Of a stretch of DNA of 64,000 nt, positions 12,165 to 21,339 are shown piece after piece. The DNA is from Cenococcum geophilum 1.58 (taxonomy: Eukaryota; Ascomycota; Dothideomycetes; Gloniales; Gloniaceae): positions 2,727,811-2,791,810 of the forward strand of contig KV748185.1 of NCBI GenBank assembly GCA_001692895.1. The letters are read 5' to 3'. Made by a program: the position numbers and the translations under genes. Below the pieces are notes generated by a model. It had not been told where the DNA came from, searched no databases, and saw nothing but the letters and a program-made list of their open reading frames with translations. Numbering within the stretch: the stretch's first letter is position 1; the number at the start of each line of letters is the position of its first letter.

Positions 12165-12714
12165 TGAAGGTCTCAGGGCATTATTTGAGGAGGGGAGGAG
12201 AGCTGTGCTATTTCGGAGCTATTCTGGCATAGCTCCACATGCAGCCCGGAGAATCCGATGACGAAACCGATGCGAAAGCTGAAAGCTGCGCTGTCGCTAT
12301 GGCCCGTGCTGAGGCTAGTGTGCTAGCTCGACGAACATGATCTCATAAATCAGACCCTCGGGGGACGTTGGCACGGGTAACGGAGCGTTAAAATACACCA
12401 AAATCACCTTTTTCACTGCCGTATCTCGACCTTTCTACAACGTCCAGCTACTATAAAAATACCATGAGGCAGGAGTCCTTTAGCTTCTCTATCTATTGCA
12501 TTAAATGACGACGTTGTAGCTATATTATATAAAATATTAGATATGGGCGGTTGGTTGCATTTTACCCGAGACTCGTCGGTCTAGTTTTGTTGCAATTTTG
12601 TCGCAATTTTGCTTTACTGCTATACCTTATGTACTTCTCTACGTCTAATTATCTCTAAATTACTACAAGCTAAAAGCTCTTTATCTTCTCTATCGCCTCT
12701 ACGTTACGGCATAT
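12165..12714. other. Upstream spacer of the PhoD-like gene
   Basis: 5' flank of the PhoD-like gene (12165-12400) followed by more AT-rich sequence. No gene seen. Confidence 0.5.
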
Positions 12715-12847
12715 TATCCCTTGACCCGGTGGCGTCCTAAGAGGATATAGCCCGTGCATAAGCCTTAGGAACCAAACAAATCTAGCTTTCTAATTGGCCA
12801 GTTCCTTATCGATAACTACAGGACAAATTCCACCGTTTTAAGGGATA
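12715..12847. mobile_element. MITE, family 1 copy B (TA target duplication)
   Basis: Imperfect terminal inverted repeats TCCCTTGACCCGGTGG (left, from 12717) and CCACCGTTTTAAGGGA (right, to 12845), flanked by TA on both sides. No coding capacity. The right half resembles the right half of the element at 21172-21314: both carry CTTATCGATAAC before an AGGGATA end, so the two are copies of one family. TA duplications suggest mobilisation by a Tc1/mariner-type transposase. Confidence 0.7.
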
Positions 12848-12982
12848 GCTCTATTCTACGAGAAGTTGGATATAGGTAGTCGGTTAGTTTTAGTTCAAGA
12901 TGCGTTTTAAAATCCAAAACGACTCCCATAGGCTCTCAGACGCTCGAGGGAGTCGAATGCCCTTGCTTTCCCTGCCCCGTAA

Positions 12983-14873
12983 CCAAATTCTACTACGGAG
13001 CGTCTGATTTACGATGGTGCACAAGGCTTAGACACCCAATTACCACAGTACAAAACCCATGACTATCCTACTTTAACTTTAAATGGTGAAGATGAGTTTC
13101 GGCTAGTTGCAATTCTTCCTGGAAGAGATGAAGAAGATACATGCTGCCGCTTACTCAGCACCAAGCTTCATAACGCGCCCAAGTACGAGGCTTTGTCATA
13201 TACCTGGAAACCTCAGCATGACCGGAAGATAATATATTTTGAAGAAACACCCGGGTATCACGCCAGCCAACTGTTAGTCACGGCGAATTGTGCATCTTCT
13301 CTGCACCAACTACGCACTGAAGATATTCTGAGGACATTATGGATCGATGCAATATGTATCAATCAAGCCGATATCCCAGAACGCAACCATCAACTGGGAC
13401 TGATGGCACAAACATACAATCAAGCCCAGCAAGTGGCTATTTATATTAGCGAAAGCAGAGACGACAGTGATTTAGCTATGGACTGTACTAGCGAAATACA
13501 GGCTTCCTTTTATGACTCACGAGAAGACCGAATACTACGACCAGAAACAGATATGTTGCAATCACTACTAAACCGGTCATGGTTTAACCGCATCTGGGTT
13601 TTGCAAGAAGTCGTCATGTCTTAATCAGCAGTTGTGTTCTGCGGTGACAAAAGCGTCCCCTGGACTGCTTTAATCTCTTTCGATACCTGGAACATTTCAA
13701 GTCATTGGGTTGAACGTACACCCTACGTTATCAGTCAGATAAGTGATAATGACTCGAGCAGACTGATAAAGGAAATATTGCTCAATATACTGGTGAAGAC
13801 CCGTCATTGTGCGTCCACGGACCCACGAGATAAAGTTTATGCCTTATTGCCGCTGCTTTCAAAAGCTGTCCGCGATTCGAAGCTAACGCCGAACTACGGT
13901 CTCTCACTAGCTGTGGTCCCCACCGATACTGAAACCTATCTCATGGAGCATTGGGGTGTTGAGATCCTTTGCGAGGTACAGAGGCAGTCTGAGCTTGTTA
14001 GCATGCCCTCGTGGATTCCTAACTAGAGTATATACCTCAGCGAGAGACTCTCGGTCTTCGCCAAACCCAACTCCCGTTCGTACAATCTTTCCGGGCTGGC
14101 GGTGATTTTAATCCGAATGAATGTCCAGTAACTCAACTCTAGACCACGAATAGGGTTAGTCTAGAAGCCTTGCAGCTCAGGACACGCGGTATCGGACTAG
14201 GGAAGATTAGCTCGATCGGGAGTAAATGTGATATTGCCAAGAATATTCTGCCATGCACCAGTGGCAGCAGACTGCGCTCAATATTGAACCCGTCCCAGGT
14301 GCAACCAAACTCAGCCATGCTCTGGGGGCTGAGCACACTCAAGCGGACTATAGTAGCAAATAATATCGTGTATAAGGTTGCTGTGACAATAGCAATACAA
14401 AAGCTTGTCGGAAACCAGCACGCGAAATTGCCGGCAATCTTTATAAAGAACTGCTTAAGAGGCATGCCTGCAAGCTACCAAAGACAGGGAGAATGGATCC
14501 TAGATGCTTGCGATAGTCAGCTATCCTGTCACGGACAATAGCTCCATGGGCCTTGCACCATCAGAGACACAAGATGGTGGCATTGTATGCATTTTCCTTA
14601 GAGCTCCACATGGGCCTTGCACCATCAGAGACACAAGATGGTGGCATTGTATGCATTTTCCTTAGAGCTCCAGTTCCCTCCATCCTAAGAGAAGAGCAAG
14701 ATCACTTCAATCTGGCCGGAGAGTGTTATGTCCAGGGCGTAATGGGAGGCGAAGTCATATCTAGCCTCGAGATATCTGACAAGACCGCGGAAGAGTCCGG
14801 GGCTTTAGAACGGTTGTGCTACAATAAAACACTCAAAGAATCACTCGTAAGCGAATACAAGCTTTTCAAATGA
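12983..14873 (+). pseudogene. HET-domain (heterokaryon incompatibility type) gene, decayed
   Basis: Relic of a HET-domain protein; intact members trigger programmed cell death on non-self fusion. The HET signature is clear: EDEFRLVAILPG, YEALSYTWKP, LWIDAICINQADIPER, then SRSWFNRIWVLQEV-like LNRSWFNRIWVLQEV and DPRDKVYALLPL. Breaks: no in-frame ATG after the TAA at 12980; TAA at 13622 where the family has a Gln-like codon; TAG at 14024 replacing a likely Trp (IPN*S); a single-base frameshift near 14090-14100; and a 64-bp tandem duplication at 14545-14672 that changes frame. The C-terminal GLAPSETQDGGIVCIFLRAP and HFNLAGECYVQGVMGGE blocks match the usual HET C-terminus. The stop codons fit RIP-type transitions. 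Confidence 0.87.
14545..14672. repeat. 64-bp perfect tandem duplication inside the HET pseudogene
   Basis: Two adjacent 64-bp copies, 14545-14608 and 14609-14672, each starting CATGGGCCTTGCACCATCAG. Because 64 is not a multiple of three, the first copy is out of frame with the downstream HET C-terminus. The near-identity of the copies shows the duplication is recent. Confidence 0.9.
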
Positions 14874-15066
14874 CCATCCTAGCTAGCATGATGCCAATAT
14901 AGGAGACTCATGAAACCTTATTTTCAGCCCAGAAAAAGAGGAATATGCAGGCTACCTTAGTAAAAGGGGCTATTTCGAGCTACAAAGTAATTAGGGTATC
15001 GATTGCTTCATTACTAGTTATCATACCTCATCATACAAACGCGACATGAGGCGTCAAACCCGCACG

Positions 15067-17187
15067 TCAAGTCTTCCGCCCAAATCTCCTTTCCACGGCT
15101 TCTATCGCAGCCCTGGCCCCTTCGTCCTTCTCCCTCTCGATCCTCGCCCTAATATCCCGCACCAGCGCCTTCGCATCCTCGACTTCTACCCCATCTTGAC
15201 AAAGTTCATTGGCTAGCTCCATACTCCTTTGGTACATACCGCGCATAAATTCCCACCTAGCAAGCCACATTCGCGCCTTACTAGTTGTTGGAGTGACACC
15301 TACGCCGCCCATTTCACCGGGCGTCGAGCTGTATTCGTCATATTCAGGCCCTTCTTCCTGGGCTATCGTTAACTCCATATAGGCAGCACACTCTTGCAAG
15401 TCGTTCAATCGTTCATACAGCAATGCGATTTGGTAGAGCACTTCTGGGTCCAGAATTCCGCCTCCAAGTCCAGAGACGCCTTCTTGGCTGCCAAAGCTGC
15501 TTCCAGCGCCCGCATCATAGTAGCTGCCTGCGACCAGCGCACGCTTGTATGCCCTGATGCCATTGGGATACTTGCCGACCTTGCCGAAACACTGTCCAAC
15601 CGCCATCCACATCTTCGGATCATATGGTCGTAGGGACGCCGCACGCTGGTGGTAGAAGAGAGCGTAGCTATGCATTTCTAGCACTTCGTATGTCTGCCCT
15701 AGTCCATACCAGGCACGATAATCTTTACGGTTCACATCGACGGCGCGTCGATAGGATTCGATAGCTGCATGCGTATTCTTCATCTCGATGAATTCGTGGC
15801 CCATAAGAGTCCACGCAGACAGAAAATTCCGGTCAAGAGTAAGAGCACGTCTGAAATACATGACTGCCTTTTCGTGCTCAGACTTTAATGAATAATAGTT
15901 CCCAACAACGCAACATGTCTCTGGCCGGAACTTATCCGTTGCAGTGGCAAGCTGAGCTAAGAAAGCAAGTTTAGGGCGGAGCCCCATGACATACAGAATG
16001 TTCGAATAATTATCGAGCGAGTCAATTCGGTGAGGGTCACTCTGGAGGAGTCCTGAGAATATGGCCTCTGCCTCGTCAAAGTCTTTGGTATGATAGTAGA
16101 GAAGTGCACGTTGAGTTTTGAGGAAAGCCGAGGCGGGAAAGATGTCTTGAATTTGGGAGAGTTCAGTGTGTACTTGATCAGTGGATTGGTAGAGCTCTTG
16201 CGAGGTATAGACATGGAAAATGAAGGTCATAAGGTTTTGAGGAAGTTGAGAAGTTATGAGATTTAGCTGTACTCATTCAGAATTGGTTCTAGATAAAACC
16301 TGAAAAGGGCATAAACTTACCTCTTCTACTGTGCCAAATAGGCTTGACAGCTCTTGCCAAGCACCCCAATTGTATGGGTATAAATGCACACTCCGGATAA
16401 ACCACTGCTTTGCCTGTTTCTCGTTCTTCCCCTTGGCCAGCACGATGCCATAGAGGTATTCTAGCCATCCCTGGCCTTGTCTGCCATTGGAAGCTAGACT
16501 CGAAAACCACTCTTCTAGTATTGTCGAGATTCCGTTTAGCTCCTTGTTCATTGTTACTCCTCCATCCTGAGGGCCCAGTATCATTTCACTTTCTTCATCT
16601 TTGCGTTTCTCCCCAGCAATGTACTTTGCATAGAGAGCTAAAAATAGGGCCTTTTGGCTCAAGCCCGAAATCGACTCTAATGGAAACTTTGCCTTTGTAG
16701 GTGTCCCAACTTTCGCTTTTCCCTTTGCAGCTGATTTAGACTTGGCTGATTGCGGAGAAGATGTATTTATGGACCCTTTAGGCAGCGTCCCCGGTAAAAA
16801 GACTGCAGCGCATCGCTCATATTCCCGGCAATCGAAATATGTTTTGGCGAGGAGGAACTTGTGGATCTCCCGGGCTTCTAGCTGCGCTTCGATCCTATCC
16901 TTTGGGGGGGTTCGGACGGGTGTCTGTGGAGGCGGAGCATCGGACATGGGCGAGTCCACCTCGGTGTCTGAACCATACGTTAGGTCAGACGAAGGTAAGG
17001 ATGTGAGAAGTTCCGCTGCCCTGAGCACACGGCGCGTCAGGTTTTGGTTGGCCCATATGAGACATGAAACCCCGAGAGAGGCTCACCATTTTGCTGACTG
17101 GTATAAACACCGGTCAGTGCAAGAAGTTACAGCGTCCTGCAATTGCGCTTTCAGTTGCGCCGTGTCACTTTCTGAGAGGGTCCCCAT
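15067..17187 (-). CDS. CDC23: Anaphase-promoting complex subunit 8 (Cdc23), TPR protein
   Basis: Core TPR scaffold of the APC/C ubiquitin ligase, acting in the nucleus at metaphase-anaphase and in G1. Exons 17187-17087, 17020-16321 and 16266-15067 join in phase to 666 residues (introns 66 and 54 nt). The N-terminal ANAPC8 region includes RAAELLTSLP and an AREIHKFLLAKTYFDCREYERCA block. Ser/Thr- and Lys-rich linkers follow, then TPRs from about residue 190 onward. Highly conserved stretches are TQRALLYYHTKDFDEAE, SDPHRIDSLDNYSNILYVMG, ATDKFRPETCCVVGNYYSLK, RRALTLDRNFLSAWTLMGHE and VDVNRKDYRAWYGLGQTYEV. Length fits fungal Cdc23. It is divergent from the ERG20 homologue, 342 bp apart. Confidence 0.93.
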
Positions 17188-17529
17188 TGTCGTAGAGAGC
17201 TTTTAATCAGCCGGACTTTGCTCCCAGAGCATTTCTGATACGAGAGAGATAGAAATCGCGTTTAGGAAGGGAAAAGACGCGCTGTGAAATTTATATAGCA
17301 TGAATTAGGACTTGGAGGGCATCAACAATAAATGCGCAAATGGCGGATTTACGTTTTGCCGAGAAGTCCGAACTCCGGCGCACCGTGTAACCGTTGCTGG
17401 CTTGGCGGCCCCGCGACAATAGAAATAATCTCTGCCAGCCGCCCGTCCCAACTCTCAAAAATTATATATTCTCCATCTTGTGCCATTGACTGTTAGAACT
17501 ACTCGCTATCTTTTGGAAACTGTTCCAAC
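17188..17529. promoter_or_regulatory. Divergent promoter region of CDC23 and farnesyl diphosphate synthase
   Basis: 342 bp between two outward-facing start codons. It holds an AT-rich patch (AAATTATATATTC near 17459) about 70 bp upstream of the synthase ATG that could serve as a TATA-like element. No other site recognised. Confidence 0.4.
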
Positions 17530-18642
17530 ATGCCTACAACCCTCCAAGAGTTTGAGAGCGTCTGGCCGCGCATACTAGACGATCTGACTGGGCACTGTAA
17601 GGGATATAAGCTACCACAGCAATCCCTAGACTGGTTTAGGAGGGTAAGCACTGCTTTACCTAATCACTGCGAGAAACCATAAGAAGCAAAACGTCTTAGA
17701 AACTAACTCAGAACCTAGCAACTCAACTACAACTCAATTGGCGGAAAATGCAATCGAGGCATGTCTGTTGTTGACACTTCGTCGATGCTACTTAACCGAA
17801 CTTTAACCGGGGAGGACTATTTTCGCTCTGCCGCTTTGGGATGGATGATTGAGCTCCTGCAAGCGTTCTTCCTGGTCTCAGACGATATTATGGATTCGTC
17901 AAAGACCCGTCGCGGCTCTCCATGCTGGTATCTAGTGCCAAAAGTCAAGATGATTGCAATCAACGATGCTTTCATGTTGGAATCTTCTATCTACATTTTG
18001 CTCAAGAAGCATTTCCGACAGGAGAAGTCATACGTAGATCTCGTAGAGCTTTTCCACGAGGTCACGTTCCAGACTGAGCTTGGCCAGCTCTGCGATCTCC
18101 TCACTGCTCCAGAAGACGATGTCAATCTGGACAACTTCAACATGGAAAAGTTCACCTTCATTGTAATCTTCAAGACTGCCTACTACAGCTTCTACCTCCC
18201 TGTAGCTCTTTCGCTGCACTTCTGCGGATTCGCTACGCCAAAGAACCTACAGACAGCGATGGACATTCTAATTCCCATGGGCGAGTACTTCCAAGCCCAA
18301 GACGACTACTTAGATGCCTTCGCCGACCCGAAGGTACTAGGCAAGATTGGAACCGACATCCAGGACAACAAGTGCTCCTGGTTGATCAACCAGGCCCTCG
18401 GGAAGGTAACGCCAGAGCAGCGGAAAATCCTAGAGGAGAATTACGGCCAGAAGAACAGCGAGTGCGAGGCTAAGGTCAAGGCCCTCTACCATGAGCTGAA
18501 ACTGGCCGAGTTCTACGAGAACTGGGAGGAGGAGCGTGTTGCCGATCTGCGGGCGAAGATCGAAAAGGTAGACGAGTCAGAAGGCCTCAAGAAGGAGGTT
18601 TTCGAGGTGTTCCTCAAGAAGATCTACAAGAGGTCCAAGTAA
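17530..18642 (+). CDS. ERG20: Farnesyl diphosphate synthase
   Basis: Class I prenyltransferase condensing DMAPP/GPP with IPP to farnesyl diphosphate, feeding sterol, dolichol, ubiquinone and prenyl-protein synthesis in the cytosol. Exons 17530-17643 and 17719-18642 (75-nt intron with a CTAACTCA branch site) give 345 residues, the usual length. The first aspartate-rich motif DDIMD is at residues 93-97, preceded by [16 protein letters not shown]. The second, DDYLD, is at about 233-237 within [41 protein letters not shown] and the C-terminal KKIYKRSK (substrate-closing Arg/Lys tail) are intact. The region [13 protein letters not shown] is the conserved GGKxxRG site. Fully functional by inspection. 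Confidence 0.96.
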
Positions 18643-19316
18643 AGACTCGCGATATTTCTTCAACGAATCCTCCGATGATTTATGCAATACGGTAAGCTTT
18701 TCTTATTCAGGGAAAAAAAAGGGATTACGTGGGGGTTAAGGGTCAAGCACTGTACAAGGGGTTTATTTGGGTTCAAGGATATACCGACTTCACTTTTATA
18801 TCAGGTTCTGTTACCCATTGTGAGTCTTGGGAGAATTTATATCAGAGTAGAATCTTAGACGTTTATTACGTGTTTGTAATCGTCAAAGCTGTTACAGACT
18901 TTCCCGCTGATTGTATAGTGATTCCAGCTGTTATGGGACCGGTCTTCCCGAGTCCTTGAGTGCTAGCTTGGTTATCTGCTATTCCGCACCAATATCAAAT
19001 GGTGGCTTCCAATGGCGGCTTCCCTAATCCCTTCTAAGCCGTCCAGGCCACATTGCTACCCCTCATTGGTATTTCAATGCCCACACGAAACACCGAGTAC
19101 TCAACTATCGGTCTCCTTCTAGGTTAAATCATAATTAGAAATAGTGGCTTATTTCGGGCCTCTATGATCACTAAGTGAAGTGTGGGGGTGAGCATATTGA
19201 TCTTACGACAATCTTTTAGTTGGAAAGAATATTTAAAATGCATGGCATCATTAGAGCACACAATAGTCACAGCACAGTACAGTGAGCTCAACCTCGAATA
19301 GCTCAGGGCCACTCTG
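18643..19316. other. 3'-3' spacer
   Basis: Convergent 3' flanks of farnesyl diphosphate synthase and the DUF1295-type gene. One short open stretch (18729-18959) has no recognisable features. No gene seen. Confidence 0.5.
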
Positions 19317-20272
19317 CTAGTAGATGCCAGGCAAAAGCTTGTACGGTACTTTTGCCCTGAAATCAATCCAATCCTTTCCATACTATTTCGTTGGGTCGTT
19401 GTCAGCGAGATATTTACAGACTGATAGCAAGCACTGAATTCGTAACTTACCCGTTTCGTGCAATACTCATCTAATATCGGCACGCCTCTCGTAGCAAAAT
19501 CATAGAAGAAGAAAGCCCCTGTAACGAGCCCCCACGTCCAGCCGCCAGAGGCGATCGCATATCCGGCTCGCCAAACAGTAAATGCCCCGTAGTTAATATG
19601 TCTTGCCAAGCTCCATAGACCTCCAGTATATGGCTTGCCCGCATTCTTGGGGTCTTTCTTGAAGCGCGCTCGCTGGATCTCAGAGATGAGCTCGGTGAGA
19701 ATGCCTACAGTAAACATAGCGCTACCGACGACCAGGGGTATTTGTGGGAAGCTGGCATCGCTGGAGATGGAGGCGGAGGTCTGAGTGCAGATGAAGAGGT
19801 ACGAGTTCACGCTGTTGAAGATGGTGTTGAAGATGCCGACTGCGAGTGCTGCCGGAATGGGCATGGGCTCGCCTGAGATGGCTGTTACCCAGATGTTCTG
19901 CTTGACCATGCAGCCCACAGCCATGCTAAGGAGTATGAGACGGTATGAAGATAGCTGGAGCCCATCGATGAGGGAGATGCCGGTTTGGGTGGGCAGGCCT
20001 GGAGGAAGGGTTGTGAGGCCGACTTTGTGGAGAACCGATGCTCCGACGCCGTGCGCGAGGATCGAGTATTGGAAGAAAGGGTCGAGCGCTCGAAGACCGA
20101 CGAAGAGAGCTCTTCCAAGAACGGTAGGGAATTTCTGGCCGCGACTTATGAGGTCCCGTTTCCTGTTCTTGCCGGAATCCGCCATCGCGAGCTGTGGAGT
20201 AATGGTCCGTACAACTAGACTGTTATGATTAAAAGAGGGGGTTGAAGCAGTTTCGAGGCCTCTTGATCCCAA
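19317..20272 (-). CDS. DUF1295 / steroid-reductase-like integral membrane protein
   Basis: Multi-span membrane protein related to the DUF1295 and 3-oxo-5-alpha-steroid 4-dehydrogenase C-terminal superfamily; substrate unknown. Exons 20272-19451 and 19382-19317 join in phase 0 across a 68-nt intron to 295 residues. The final exon gives YGKDWIDFRAKVPYKLLPGIY, whose VPYKLLPGIY end is the family signature. Other conserved parts are KNAGKPYTGGLWSLARHINYGAF (the superfamily's NADPH-side Gly/Arg-His-Asn-Tyr region) and RGVPILDEYCTKR. Hydrophobic segments: LSSYRLILLSMAVGCMV, PAALAVGIFNTIF, IPLVVGSAMFTVGIL and WGLVTGAFFFYDF. An alternative start, MADSGKNRKR, lies 29 residues downstream. Its nearness to ERG20 is probably chance. 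Confidence 0.82.
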
Positions 20273-20486
20273 GTTCGTTGTATGGCCACTTCAGGGCACC
20301 GATTGAGAAGATAAGATGTTTGAGGATCTATCGATTTCTAACTCGGAGGCCGAGCTGAAGGCGAGCCGCGATGCTTCCTGCGGGTGCGCCAAGAGCTACT
20401 CCTGTTACCTGGAGCAGCGCGATTCGTCTGACCAATTGGATCAATTACACCAATTGCGATCCTTTCGCTTCCTCTCCAACACCTTC
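20273..20486. other. 5' flank of the DUF1295-type gene
   Basis: Ordinary intergenic sequence marking the edge of the gene block; transposon-rich sequence starts at 20487. Confidence 0.5.
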
Positions 20487-20784
20487 TAACGTGGTTAACG
20501 GGGTTTTGACCGCTACCTAGGTTATGACCGCGCTAGTAGACCGCTTTCTTTTATAGCTAGCTTATTGTCTAAAAAGTATACTGCCGCTCTAGGCGTCAGG
20601 CAAACTTCAAAAGACCGCCAAGAAGGTGGCAGAAGAAACTGCTCTGCTAGAGGACCCTAGGAAGGGCAGGAGGACAATAATATAACCCAAGTTAACTGGC
20701 GACATTTGGGGGCCAATTTGACGAATTTTAGTGTTCAAATCGGTCATAACCTAGGGAGCGGTCAAAACCCCGTCAGCCACGTTA
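20487..20784. mobile_element. MITE, family 2 (42-bp TIRs, TA target duplication)
   Basis: A 294-bp element (20489-20782) with about 42-bp terminal inverted repeats: left ACGTGGTTAACGGGGTTTTG..., right arm reverse complement ACGTGGCTGACGGGGTTTTG... About 39 of 42 positions agree. TA flanks both ends. No ORF of note inside. The layout fits a Tc1/mariner-derived MITE. Confidence 0.82.
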
Positions 20785-20812
20785 TCACTTTCCCTGGCAC
20801 CATCAGCTAAGA

Positions 20813-20858
20813 GGTACAAGGGGGTACCACGAACGGGGCAGACGCCCTCCCTGCTAGT
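20813..20858 (+). repeat. 46-bp segment shared (inverted) with 29791-29836
   Basis: Begins GGTACAAGGGGGTACCACGA. It matches the reverse complement of 29791-29836 at about 43 of 46 bases. Since the other copy lies just upstream of the minus-strand LINE, this may be a fragment of the LINE 5' region or of another repeat. Confidence 0.7.
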
Positions 20859-20896
20859 GTGGTTTTAAAATAAGCGAGCCCTTGCAAAATGGTTGG

Positions 20897-21158
20897 GCTG
20901 TCTCTTCGGCGCCGATAAAAGCGGCGAAATAACGGCACGGGCCACAAATACTAAAACACCTCCCTAAATAATTACAACAAACAATAATACGCGCACTAAA
21001 ACACTTCCAAGATTACTGGCGTGCAAATAGGCAGATAATATAGTATTAAGCATAAATTAAGCGTTTAATTATATATAGAAATTAAGGTGTGGCCAAAAAT
21101 CTACTGTTTGTGGCCCGTGCCGTTATTCCGCCGCTTTTATCGGCGCCGAAGAGGCTGT
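20897..21158. mobile_element. TIR element with 47-bp TIRs and GCTGT target duplication
   Basis: A 252-bp element at 20902-21153. The left TIR starts CTCTTCGGCGCCGATAAAAG; the right arm is its reverse complement with one mismatch in 47. It is flanked by a 5-bp direct repeat GCTGT (20897-20901 and 21154-21158). The interior is AT-rich and non-coding. The 5-bp duplication differs from the TA of the neighbouring MITEs, so a different transposase family must have moved it. Confidence 0.82.
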
Positions 21159-21171
21159 ATTATCCTGCTAG

Positions 21172-21314
21172 TATTCCTTAACACGGCAGAGCCCTTTGCC
21201 AAGTTCGCTTATATTAACGACTGGATTTAATTAGATATTTATATTAACCCAGCTTTTCCAATTAGTTGATTCTTATCGATAACATAAAGACCTAAATTGC
21301 CGTGTTAAGGGATA
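21172..21314. mobile_element. MITE, family 1 copy A (TA target duplication)
   Basis: Terminal inverted repeats TTCCTTAACACGGCA (left, from 21174) and TGCCGTGTTAAGGGA (right, to 21312), flanked by TA. It shares its right half, with CTTATCGATAAC, with the element at 12715-12847. Non-coding. Confidence 0.78.
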
Positions 21315-21339
21315 CTAGCATGTATATATATATGTATAT

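Noticed and set aside
17530-20272. Terpenoid biosynthetic cluster around the farnesyl diphosphate synthase
   Set aside because: No terpene cyclase, P450 or transporter nearby; neighbours are housekeeping genes.
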